This document shows, in pieces, positions 15,676 through 23,330 of a stretch of DNA of 64,000 nt; position 1 is the stretch's first letter, and each line of letters starts with the position of its first letter. The stretch is from the NCBI RefSeq assembly GCF_030814115.1, contig NZ_JAUSUP010000007.1, positions 18,149 to 82,148 on the forward strand. Direction: 5' to 3'. The position numbers and the translations under genes were made by a program. The notes under the pieces are model-generated. The model made no database searches. It saw only the letters and a list, made by a program, of their open reading frames with translations, and had not been told where the DNA came from. The DNA is from Alkalibacillus filiformis. GTDB taxonomy: Bacteria; Bacillota; Bacilli; Bacillales; Alkalibacillaceae.

Positions 15676-18036
15676 TTAATTATATTGCAAAGCTAAAGGA
15701 ACAGTGAGAGTGTCTTTTAGCTTCATAACCTCATTTTGAATCGTGATCGGCAACTCGCTTTGTGAATCCTTTGAGATCGTGCATTGCGCTCTCGTAATCT
15801 CAAAGCGTAACTGCTCACCTTGCCAATCGATATTAAACGTAATCGAATCCCATTCACTTGGTAGAGTCGGATTAACGGATAAACCTTTGGGCGTTAACCT
15901 CACCCCTGCAAAACCAAACACAGAAATACTCCAAATCCCTGCAATCGATGCAGCATGAATGCCTTCTTGAGATGATTTCATATTTTGACCAAGATCAATC
16001 TCTGCTGCGCGGCGGAACATGCGATAAGCCATGTCCATCTTTTCAAAATCACTCGCCACAATCGCGTGCGTCGATAGACTTAAAGACGAATCGTGTAACG
16101 TACGCGGTTCATAATAATCGAAGTTTGCACGCTTAAGCGCTGCATCAAATTCAACCTCATCTTTTAAGAACGTTTGCTCAAGTAAATAGAGTAAAACGAG
16201 TACATCAGCTTGCTTCGTCACTTGAAGCCCATTAATTTGTGGCTGATTGTAATCTTTATAAATCGTTCTTGGCTGCTCTTGCTTTTTATATTTTTCTAAA
16301 TCGATTTCAGGAAGTGATAAATACGTGTCATCTTGAGGAATGACTTGATCATCTTCCCTCGGTGCTGGTAAGAAAATGTTCTCAGCTTTTTCTTTCCAGT
16401 TTTCATAGTTTTGCTGTAAGTTGAGTTTTTCATTAAGTGTTGCGAAAACGTTTTCGTTTTGCTCACTTAAAAACTCATAATACTTAATGGCTAGCTTCAA
16501 ATTAAAATAACTCATGTAATTCGTATAAGCATTGTTATTCACATGCTCTTTATATTCATCTGGTCCAATCACATTATGAATTTCATATCTTGCCTCAGCT
16601 TCATTCCATTCATAACGACTAGCCCAGAAGTTAGCACTATCAAAAACCATTTCGTAACCGTAATCATTTAGAAACGCTTCATCGTTCGTCACGTTGTAAT
16701 ACTGATTAATTGCAAAAGCAATGTCAGCCGTAATGTGCTGCTCGATTAAGCCTGTCCAAATCTTACTTCTTTCACCAGTTACGATATCAATGTCACCATA
16801 AAGCGGTGTCACTTCCCCATCATCTGGGAATGCCATCTCCCACGGGTACATCGCACCTTCATAATCATTTTCTTTCGCCTTCGCTCGCGCACTTTCCAAC
16901 CCGTAATAACGATAGGTTAATAGAGAACGTGCCACTTCAGGATTCGAATAAGTGAAAAATGGTAGAACGAAAATCTCAGTATCCCAAAACGAGTGGCCTT
17001 TATACCCTTCACCAGATAACCCTTTCGCACCAATCCCCATCCGCGAATCATGATCAGGTGTCATAATCGTCATATGATAGATTGAGAATCGAACAGCTAG
17101 CTGGTCAAAGTTGTCTTGACTATCAATCTCGATATTGTAGCGGTTCCATATTTGATTGAACCACGCTTGTCGATGCTCATCTCTTAACTCGTCATAACTT
17201 TTTTGCGCGACTTTTTCCAATGTTTGATGTGCTTGTTGCTTAACCGTTTCTTGATCAGCACCATTCGGTAAAAACTCACGATCACGACTCGTATAAACAG
17301 TCGTTAACTTTTCAAATGTAACCTTTTCACCCGGCGCTAATTCAAACTGACAACCAACACCGACTTTACGCCTGTCCATAAGTTTATCGACTGAAGATTC
17401 TTTCGATAAACGGTGCTGACTGACTAACGCAACATCCACATCAGACTGACGCGTCGTCTGCACATATTCGAGTAAATCATTTCCGTAAATTCTCGGCACA
17501 CCATTTAAAAAGTGCTGTGCACCTGTGTTCGTCGTTTGACCGTTAATTGAGCTTTCTAGTTGAATTGATGCACTTTTATTTAGCGCCTCTATTTCAACTT
17601 TCATGCCAATTAAGTGACGTTCAGCAAGCGAGACGAAACGACGACAATGGAATTGAAATGCTTTTCCTTTTGGTGATGTCCACTTAAACGAACGCGTTAG
17701 CTCAGCTGTTTTTAAATTCAATATTCTAACGTATTCATTCGTTTCGCCAATTTCTAAATGAAAACGCTCACCATCGATATAAAAATCTATTTGCGTTACA
17801 TCTGCTAAGTTAGGAAGCTCTGTTACTTCAGTCGGATCGGCTTGATTGAACGTCCCATTAACAAATAAGTTACGTTTCTCACCGAAATAAGACTCTTCTG
17901 TTGCCGAACGAAGCCCCATATAGCCATTACCTAATGCCATAACCGCTTCAAACTTCCGCAAATGATTCGGCGAAAAGTCATTTTCAGCTACAATCCAATC
18001 TTTAAACTCCTCTTGGCCATAATCATATCGGATCAT
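15676..18036 (-). CDS. GH65 alpha-glucoside phosphorylase (second paralogue)
   Basis: This 786-residue protein is the first gene of the operon. GH65 landmarks are MALGNGYMGLRSATEESYFG, GAKGLSGEGYKGHSFWDTEI, and the catalytic Glu in HNVIGPDEYKEHVNNNAYTN. The C-terminal part has LHDSSLSLSTHAIVASDF and EGIHAASIAGIWSISVFGFAG. The GPDEYKEHVNNNAYTNYM sequence looks closest to trehalose/kojibiose-type phosphorylases, but that is an impression from the motif only. The product would be beta-glucose 1-phosphate for PgmB. Start ATG 18036 has AAAGGGG six bases upstream, after a leader with two operator-like sites. Having two unlike GH65 enzymes in one operon suggests two acceptors or a two-step breakdown. 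Confidence 0.92.
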   Translation of the reverse strand: MIRYDYGQEEFKDWIVAENDFSPNHLRKFEAVMALGNGYMGLRSATEESYFGEKRNLFVNGTFNQADPTEVTELPNLADVTQIDFYIDGERFHLEIGETNEYVRILNLKTAELTRSFKWTSPKGKAFQFHCRRFVSLAERHLIGMKVEIEALNKSASIQLESSINGQTTNTGAQHFLNGVPRIYGNDLLEYVQTTRQSDVDVALVSQHRLSKESSVDKLMDRRKVGVGCQFELAPGEKVTFEKLTTVYTSRDREFLPNGADQETVKQQAHQTLEKVAQKSYDELRDEHRQAWFNQIWNRYNIEIDSQDNFDQLAVRFSIYHMTIMTPDHDSRMGIGAKGLSGEGYKGHSFWDTEIFVLPFFTYSNPEVARSLLTYRYYGLESARAKAKENDYEGAMYPWEMAFPDDGEVTPLYGDIDIVTGERSKIWTGLIEQHITADIAFAINQYYNVTNDEAFLNDYGYEMVFDSANFWASRYEWNEAEARYEIHNVIGPDEYKEHVNNNAYTNYMSYFNLKLAIKYYEFLSEQNENVFATLNEKLNLQQNYENWKEKAENIFLPAPREDDQVIPQDDTYLSLPEIDLEKYKKQEQPRTIYKDYNQPQINGLQVTKQADVLVLLYLLEQTFLKDEVEFDAALKRANFDYYEPRTLHDSSLSLSTHAIVASDFEKMDMAYRMFRRAAEIDLGQNMKSSQEGIHAASIAGIWSISVFGFAGVRLTPKGLSVNPTLPSEWDSITFNIDWQGEQLRFEITRAQCTISKDSQSELPITIQNEVMKLKDTLTVPLALQYN

Positions 18037-18058
18037 ATCATACCCCTTTTACAAATCG

Positions 18059-18072
18059 TGTAACCGCTTACT
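18059..18072. promoter_or_regulatory. cre-like site before the GH65 operon
   Basis: TGTAACCGCTTACT matches TGWAANCGNTNWCA at 13 of 14 positions and lies 22 bp upstream of the first start codon of the operon. CcpA binding there would give glucose repression. Confidence 0.6.
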
Positions 18073-18103
18073 AAACGTATGAAAAAATATAGATTACTAG
18101 AAT

Positions 18104-18123
18104 TTACGAAAACGTTTTAGTAA
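18104..18123. promoter_or_regulatory. LacI-type operator palindrome
   Basis: TTACGAAAACGTTTTAGTAA is a 20-bp palindrome broken only at one symmetric pair. The central AAAACGTTTT is typical of LacI-family operators. It lies about 70 bp upstream of the first gene of the operon, overlapping a possible promoter (TTGAAA at 18126-18131 on the minus strand with a weak -10). The operon-encoded LacI regulator is the obvious candidate ligand. Confidence 0.7.
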
Positions 18124-18263
18124 CTTTCAAAAAATTTTTTAAGCACCCTGTTCGTGCTCGTAAATCAAAGTATAAGAGCATTCTATTAAAAAGTCAACAG
18201 AAAATGAAAGCGATTTTATAGACAAATTTTGGGGATGTTTTGAGTGGAAGCTGATCTTTTGGC

Positions 18264-18617
18264 TTGAGCGCTGATAAATTCTCGTGAACGCTGATAACTT
18301 GAGCGCGAGCGCTGATAAATTTTTGTGAACGCTGATAAGCTTGGTCCGAGCGCTGATAAATTTTCGTGAACGCTGATAAGCTTGGTCCGAGCGCCGATAA
18401 ATCCTCGTGAACGCTGATATCATAGTCGAAGTGCTGTTATGTTCGTGAGCGCCAAATTATCTCGTGAACGCCAGAATTTTTAAGCGAACGCCAAATTAAT
18501 TCGTCCGAGCGCCAGAATATTTCCGCGTGCGCCAAATTTTTGACCGCGAACGCCAGAATATCCCCACGAACGCCAAAAAAAATCGCCGAACAATTCTATT
18601 CGGCGATTCGCGGAAAA
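18264..18617 (-). repeat. Long periodic array 4 (GCTGATAA and GCCAGAATAT units)
   Basis: This is the longest array in the window, about 350 bp and roughly sixteen units. Its left half repeats GAACGCTGATAA alternating with GAGCGCTGATAA. The right half repeats GAACGCCAGAATAT alternating with GAACGCCAAATT. It ends in a hairpin, AATCGCCGAA/TTCGGCGATT. A 94-codon open frame crosses it (18139-18423), but its peptide is just the repeat translated (runs such as RKFISARTKLISVHKN), so I treat it as non-coding. Confidence 0.8.
18585..18617 (-). terminator. Array-end hairpin terminating the nucleoside hydrolase gene
   Basis: On the minus strand, GAATCGCCGAA and TTCGGCGATT pair and are followed by TTTTTTTT. 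The hairpin lies within 20 bases of the stop codon at 18635. Confidence 0.75.
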
Positions 18618-18634
18618 CCTTCTTTCATTTCCTT

Positions 18635-19570
18635 CTATAATACACTAAAAAACAACTCTACAAATCGTTTGCGCTCAACATCATGCAATACGTGTACATT
18701 CGGTGATTTGTTCATCGTCCCTAAATGATCAACGACCGTCGCACCTGCTGTTGTGTAGCCTGCTGTCTCAACAGTGACGTAACAATCCTGTCCCTCGAAT
18801 AAACTAGGGTCGATCACATAAGCAACCGCACATAAATCATGCAAGCGCAGTACTTCAGAATGATACGGTTCTAAAAATGGTGAAGAATCTTGGGCATCCA
18901 TATAATGTTGCAACATTTCATAAAGTGTTTTCGACAGCTCGTTACCTGTTGCTTTTAATAAGTCTAAGTCTTTTTGGTCTAAATAAGCTTTATGCGTCAC
19001 ATCAAGACCACTCATCACAATCGGAATCCCACTTTGCATAACGACTTCAGCCGCTTCTGGGTCAACGTAAATATTAAATTCGGCCTTAGGCGAAACGTTA
19101 CCGCCTCGTGCAGCGCCACCCATAATCGAAATTTGTTTAATTTTCGGTTTCACTTCCGGATGCGCTAACAACAACGCCCCAACGTTTGTAAGTGGGCCTG
19201 TCGCAATGATCGTCACCGGCTCATCAGCTTCTTTCAAAACAGATACCATCGCCTCAATTGCTGGACGATCACTTTCCTCTAACGTCGCCTCAGGTAACTC
19301 GACACCACCAATACCAGACTCACCGTGAATATGGTCGGCAATCACTAAGTCGCGTAAAAATGGCTTCTCAGATCCGCGCGCAATTTCAACCTCTTCTCCT
19401 ATGTAACTGACAAAACGAAGCGCATTATCCATGACTTTATCTTGCGTCTGATTACCCGCACTCGTCGTAATTAACTTCACCTCTGTCTTCTCATGCCTTA
19501 ACGCTAATAAAAGCATCATCACATCATCAATACCAGGATCACAATCAATAATGACTGGTGTCTTCTCCAT
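18635..19570 (-). CDS. Inosine-uridine-type nucleoside hydrolase
   Basis: The 311-residue protein belongs to the IU-nucleoside hydrolase family, which cleaves ribonucleosides to base and ribose. The calcium-binding N-terminus is present as VIIDCDPGIDDVMMLLLALR (DxDxGxDD). Further landmarks are ATGPLTNVGALLLAHPEVK, the SIMGGAARGGNVSPKAEFN region with the substrate-binding Asn, VMSGLDVTHKAYL, and RLHDLCAVAYVIDP with the active-site His-Asp. Start ATG 19570 is preferred (AGAGGTGA upstream) over an in-frame GTG nine bases earlier. It lies 16 bp after the flavoprotein gene and may be in one operon with it. Confidence 0.93.
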   Translation of the reverse strand: MEKTPVIIDCDPGIDDVMMLLLALRHEKTEVKLITTSAGNQTQDKVMDNALRFVSYIGEEVEIARGSEKPFLRDLVIADHIHGESGIGGVELPEATLEESDRPAIEAMVSVLKEADEPVTIIATGPLTNVGALLLAHPEVKPKIKQISIMGGAARGGNVSPKAEFNIYVDPEAAEVVMQSGIPIVMSGLDVTHKAYLDQKDLDLLKATGNELSKTLYEMLQHYMDAQDSSPFLEPYHSEVLRLHDLCAVAYVIDPSLFEGQDCYVTVETAGYTTAGATVVDHLGTMNKSPNVHVLHDVERKRFVELFFSVL

Positions 19571-19585
19571 TACACTCACCTCTTC

Positions 19586-20689
19586 TTATGTTCGAAGTGG
19601 ATCAAACGGTGTTAAATCCATTTCCACTTCTTCGTCTATAGCTAGCTTAGCCGTCATTTTACCGACAAAAGGTCCAATGGTCAATCCTGAAGGCCCTAAG
19701 CCTGTTGCGACAATCAGATTGTTATAACTAGCAGTTTTTCCTAATAAAGGCTTTTGATCAGGCCCCATAGGTCGAAAGCCGATACGAACATCTTCCAACG
19801 TCGCATCGGCTAACCCAGGTGCCACGGCAAGACCTTCATCTAGCACCTCTTGCACACCACCAGCAGTCAACCTGTAGTCAAAGCCACTTCCTGCCTCGCG
19901 CGTCGCACCAAACACGACACGCCCATCATCAAACGCTAACATGTAATGACTCGACTGTGGTAAAACGACCGACCAACCTTTCGTATCTTCACCTTCAGAC
20001 CGCAAATGCGCGATTTGACCACGTTGCGGCTCTAGCTCAATCGACACTTCTACCTGTTCAAGCAACTTTTTCGACCAAGCACCTGATGCCACAATGACAC
20101 GATCTGCTTCTAACACTCCTTCAAGCGTCCTAACAACAATTTCACCACCACGACTCTCAAGCTCCACCTCTTCTTCAAACAACTGTCCGCCACGTTTTTC
20201 AAAAGCACGCACTAACGCTTGAGTAAGCAAGTTTCCATCAACTCGTGCACCACCAGAAACATGGACAGCCTTGCAATCATCTTGAAGTGGCGGGAACATC
20301 GCTTTTGCCTCTGTATTCGTCAACTTTTCCACACTTCCGACAAAATCCGTCTCCTCACGCTTTCGAACCGCTTCTTCATAAAGTGCCTCAAGTTCCGCTT
20401 CCGTATTCGCTAACGCCAGCGCACCACACTTATAATACCCTGTCTCACCAGCTTCATCCTTACGCAAATCATCAATTAATACTGGATAATCCACCGCGCC
20501 AGCCTTCGCTAACTCATAAAGATCCGGATCCTTTCTTGCACCAACCCAAGGACAAACAATCCCAGCGCCAGCCCGTGTTGCCTTTCCTTGAAAGTCCGCA
20601 TCCACTAACACGACATCTTCTCCTTGCTGAACGAGACGATATGCCGTTGCAGCTCCTAAAATGCCCGCACCAATGATGATATGCTTCAA
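19586..20689 (-). CDS. DAO-family FAD-dependent oxidoreductase
   Basis: The 367-residue flavoprotein has an N-terminal FAD site IIIGAGILGAATAYRLVQQG (GxGxxG) ending in the acidic LVDAD. The C-terminus has VATGLGPSGLTIGPFVGKMT, typical of glycine oxidase/D-amino acid oxidase (DadA, ThiO) enzymes. RIGFRPMGPDQKPLLG is the conserved substrate-side segment. It probably oxidises a secondary or D-amine; the substrate is unknown. The start is TTG at 20689, five bases after GGGGAGGG. No ThiS/ThiG genes are near, so a thiamine role is not supported. Confidence 0.88.
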   Translation of the reverse strand: MKHIIIGAGILGAATAYRLVQQGEDVVLVDADFQGKATRAGAGIVCPWVGARKDPDLYELAKAGAVDYPVLIDDLRKDEAGETGYYKCGALALANTEAELEALYEEAVRKREETDFVGSVEKLTNTEAKAMFPPLQDDCKAVHVSGGARVDGNLLTQALVRAFEKRGGQLFEEEVELESRGGEIVVRTLEGVLEADRVIVASGAWSKKLLEQVEVSIELEPQRGQIAHLRSEGEDTKGWSVVLPQSSHYMLAFDDGRVVFGATREAGSGFDYRLTAGGVQEVLDEGLAVAPGLADATLEDVRIGFRPMGPDQKPLLGKTASYNNLIVATGLGPSGLTIGPFVGKMTAKLAIDEEVEMDLTPFDPLRT

Positions 20690-20749
20690 AAAAGCCCTCC
20701 CCTTTCAATTATATGTCACAGTTTTACTTAATAGGAAATATATTTACAG

Positions 20750-21670
20750 CTAATTCTCAACAACTTTCCCACGGCGCCTTTTTAACAAGTACTCAATAGC
20801 ACCAGTCCCTAAGAAGATCCCTATTATAATAAGTACAAACCCAATAATATGTTCAAGCATAATCGCTTCATTTAAAAAGACCGCCGAACCAATAATCGCA
20901 AACAACGTATTTAAGTTAATAAAAATCGCCGATTCAGCCGGGCCAACTTTTTTAATCACATAGTTATACGTCATATGACCAAATGCTGTCGCCATAATCG
21001 CACTAAATAAAAAGACAGAGCCAATATGCCAATCAAACACTCGCGTCATCTCACTCACATCTGCACCTAACGCCTGGCTTAATCCGAAAATAACAACCGA
21101 ACCAAACACCATGATGTAACCCGTGATCAAACGAGGATCAAACGTCGCTCTTAATTTACTAATTAACACAAAACTAAACCCTTGAACCGCCACACCAAGG
21201 AAGACAAACACATCCCCCATTGACATCGCACCTAGTCCACCACTGCCTGCAAGTGTTGTTGTTGCCACACCAGCAAAACCAAAAATAAACCCGATCGTCC
21301 TTAACAAGTTTACTTTCTGCCTTAAGAAAATAACTGCCATCAACACGGTCATAAGCGGCATTAACCCAAGAATAAGTGCTCCGTTAACACCAGTTGTCCC
21401 TTCTAACCCAACCGCAATAAACGAATGGTGTAACACGACATTAAATGTTCCAATATATAACATAACGAGCCACTCTGACTTATGCGGCAAACGGAAAATC
21501 CCCATAAAATAACAAATGACCAACACCGCAATCCCCGCCGTAAACACACGGAAAGATGTCAGCAACACCGGATCAATCGTATCGACCAGCACTTTAAGCG
21601 CCGGCAAATTCATCCCCCACATAAGCATGACTAGGAATAACAAAATATAAATCTTAACCAAACTTTTCAC
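20750..21670 (-). CDS. EamA/DMT family transporter
   Basis: The 306-residue protein has ten predicted membrane segments in two EamA repeats. The first begins LLFLVMLMWGMNLPALKVLV, and the second contains MTYNYVIKKVGPAESAIFINLNTLFAIIGS with the typical PAE/A motif. DMT proteins export metabolites such as amino acids or purine derivatives. It shares direction with the flavoprotein and nucleoside hydrolase genes, 60 bp upstream of them. The start may be GTG 21670 or TTG 21661; CAGGTGA fits the second better. Confidence 0.9.
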   Translation of the reverse strand: MKSLVKIYILLFLVMLMWGMNLPALKVLVDTIDPVLLTSFRVFTAGIAVLVICYFMGIFRLPHKSEWLVMLYIGTFNVVLHHSFIAVGLEGTTGVNGALILGLMPLMTVLMAVIFLRQKVNLLRTIGFIFGFAGVATTTLAGSGGLGAMSMGDVFVFLGVAVQGFSFVLISKLRATFDPRLITGYIMVFGSVVIFGLSQALGADVSEMTRVFDWHIGSVFLFSAIMATAFGHMTYNYVIKKVGPAESAIFINLNTLFAIIGSAVFLNEAIMLEHIIGFVLIIIGIFLGTGAIEYLLKRRRGKVVEN

Positions 21671-21750
21671 CTGTTTCTAAACTATAATTCTTCCACCATA
21701 CACAATTTCGTGACTAGAAGCAATAAGTACGACTTCCTAATCCTCATAAT

Positions 21751-21868
21751 CCGGCGTTCGCCGGATTATGGTTGCATTTCGCCGGAATATTTTAATTTTC
21801 GCCGGAATAATAAAAATTTCGCCCGAAAAATAAAATAATCGCCGGAATCTATTACCCGGCGATTGCTA
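21751..21868 (+). repeat. 20-bp periodic intergenic array 5 (CGCCGG type)
   Basis: From GGCGTTCGCCGG the units follow at 21, 20, 20 and 20 bp (CGCCGGAATAT and CGCCGGAATAA variants, one CGCCCG). The last unit forms the hairpin ATCGCCGG/CCCGGCGAT. The array sits between the EamA transporter and the OB-fold gene. Confidence 0.85.
21837..21868 (-). terminator. Array-end hairpin terminating the thiolase operon
   Basis: On the minus strand, AATCGCCGGG pairs with CCGGCGATT and is followed by ATTTTATTTT. It lies about 20 bases past the stop of the OB-fold gene. Confidence 0.6.
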
Positions 21869-21887
21869 ATTCACTCAAATACTCTAC

Positions 21888-22196
21888 TTATGATGACTTT
21901 TGAAATATATAAGCTCCTTCTTGAATTTCTTTAAAAGAAACAGAATCTCCAATATCAATATCTTCATCCATATATCCTGTCACTCTTAAACGTTCAGTTA
22001 GTTGAACAAGTACGACTTGGTATGGAGCTTTATCAGCAAACTTTGGAGGCGCGATGTGAATAGTAGTGAAGCTATAAACCTCACCTTTTCCTTCGATGTC
22101 TAGCCTAGAAAAACTGGAATTCCTACACTTTGGGCAATAATACTTTTCTGATAATGTTTCATATCCACATTGGTTACAACGAAACGCATCCATCAC
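21888..22196 (-). CDS. Zinc-ribbon OB-fold (DUF35) thiolase partner
   Basis: The 102-residue protein has a rubredoxin-like zinc ribbon with CNQC near residue 7 and CPKC near residue 21. An OB fold follows: GEVYSFTTIHIAPPKFADKAP, then VVLVQLTERLRVTGYM. DUF35 proteins form complexes with SCP2-type thiolases, or with hydratases and aldolases acting on acyl-CoAs, and help bind the CoA ester. Its start directly abuts the stop of the thiolase gene, as expected for a stoichiometric partner. Confidence 0.9.
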   Translation of the reverse strand: MMDAFRCNQCGYETLSEKYYCPKCRNSSFSRLDIEGKGEVYSFTTIHIAPPKFADKAPYQVVLVQLTERLRVTGYMDEDIDIGDSVSFKEIQEGAYIFQKSS

Positions 22197-23330
22197 TTAC
22201 ACCCTCTCTAAAATATGAACTGTTGAGTATGACCCTGTGCCACCTAAATTTTGCGCCAATCCAATACGCGCGCCATCTACTTGATTTGGGGCCGTTCCCC
22301 TCAACTGATGAACAATTTGATACAGTTGAGAAATGCCTGTTGCACCTATTGGATGCCCCTTAGATAAAAGACCCCCACTTGTATTAATTGGTTTTTCACC
22401 ATTTGGCAATGTTTTACCTTGTTCTACTGCTAAGTAACCTTCTCCTCGGTTAAAAAAGCCTAATTCTTCTGATGAAATTATTTCAGTCATCGAAAAACAA
22501 TCGTGAATTTCTACTACGTCAATATCCTCTGGACCTAACCCAGCTTTTTCATAAGCTATTCTCCCAGATTCGCCAACTGCTGGGATCGACAATAGGTTTT
22601 CGGCATTTTGCATTTCAGTCGGTCCTGATGCTTGAGCACTGCTTCTTACTGCTATGTCTCCTTTTTTCTTTGACAATACAACAGCCGAGGCTCCATCTGT
22701 TGTCGGAGAGCAATCAAATAACCCTAGTGGCTCCGTAATCATACGAGCTGACATAATTTCTTCAATTGACGTTTCAGTCTTAAACTGTGATAACGGATTA
22801 TTAATGGCATTATTTCGGTTTTTCAGAGCGACATGAGCTAAATGTTCCTTAGTTGCACCAGTCTCATAAAAATACCGATTAGCTAATACACCAAAGAAAC
22901 CAGGGAAAGTTAACCCCGCATGCTTTTCATTAGAGTCATTATCCATTGCTGCGTTGATTGCTTCAGTAACTTCTACTGTAGAAACATGTTTCATTTTTTC
23001 TACACCAGCAACGAGAACTGTTTCATATTCTCCACTCATAATGCCCAATAAGGCTTGACGAAAAGCAATGCCACCAGATGCACATGCCCCTTCAATTTTT
23101 GCTGTCGGTACATAACCTAAACCTAAATCATTAGCAATAATTGCGCCTAATATTTCTTGGTTATAAATAGAACCTCCCATGAAGTTACCTACAAATACCG
23201 CATCAACATCTGGTTTCCCGGCATCTTCAAGCGCTTCAATTGATGCATCTAGCAATAAGTTTTTCAATGTTTTATCTTCTAATTTGCCGAACTGCGTCAT
23301 GCCGACACCGTGAATATATGTTTGCATCAT
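22197..23330 (-). CDS. SCP2-type thiolase (acetyl-CoA acetyltransferase family)
   Basis: The 377-residue thiolase-superfamily protein has a nucleophilic Cys in KIEGACASGGIAFRQALLGI near residue 83. The C-terminal catalytic His is in NTSGGLLSKGHPIGATGISQ. VVEIHDCFSMTEIISSEELG carries the HDCF motif of SCP2/non-specific thiolases. These either split 3-ketoacyl-CoA or, with a DUF35 partner, catalyse condensation or aldol reactions on CoA esters. It is encoded between the acyl-CoA ligase (four-base overlap) and DUF35 genes, so it probably performs the final C-C cleavage of the pathway. Confidence 0.9.
   Translation of the reverse strand: MMQTYIHGVGMTQFGKLEDKTLKNLLLDASIEALEDAGKPDVDAVFVGNFMGGSIYNQEILGAIIANDLGLGYVPTAKIEGACASGGIAFRQALLGIMSGEYETVLVAGVEKMKHVSTVEVTEAINAAMDNDSNEKHAGLTFPGFFGVLANRYFYETGATKEHLAHVALKNRNNAINNPLSQFKTETSIEEIMSARMITEPLGLFDCSPTTDGASAVVLSKKKGDIAVRSSAQASGPTEMQNAENLLSIPAVGESGRIAYEKAGLGPEDIDVVEIHDCFSMTEIISSEELGFFNRGEGYLAVEQGKTLPNGEKPINTSGGLLSKGHPIGATGISQLYQIVHQLRGTAPNQVDGARIGLAQNLGGTGSYSTVHILERV

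Noticed and set aside
18139..18423. A 94-codon open frame reading like a repetitive Arg/Ser/Ile protein
   Set aside because: Its peptide is only the 21-bp DNA repeat read through, no ribosome site precedes it, and the same pattern occurs in all frames of such arrays.
19586..20689. Thiamine-pathway glycine oxidase (ThiO)
   Set aside because: The fold fits, but there are no thiS, thiG or thiE genes nearby. The neighbours are a nucleoside hydrolase and an EamA transporter.
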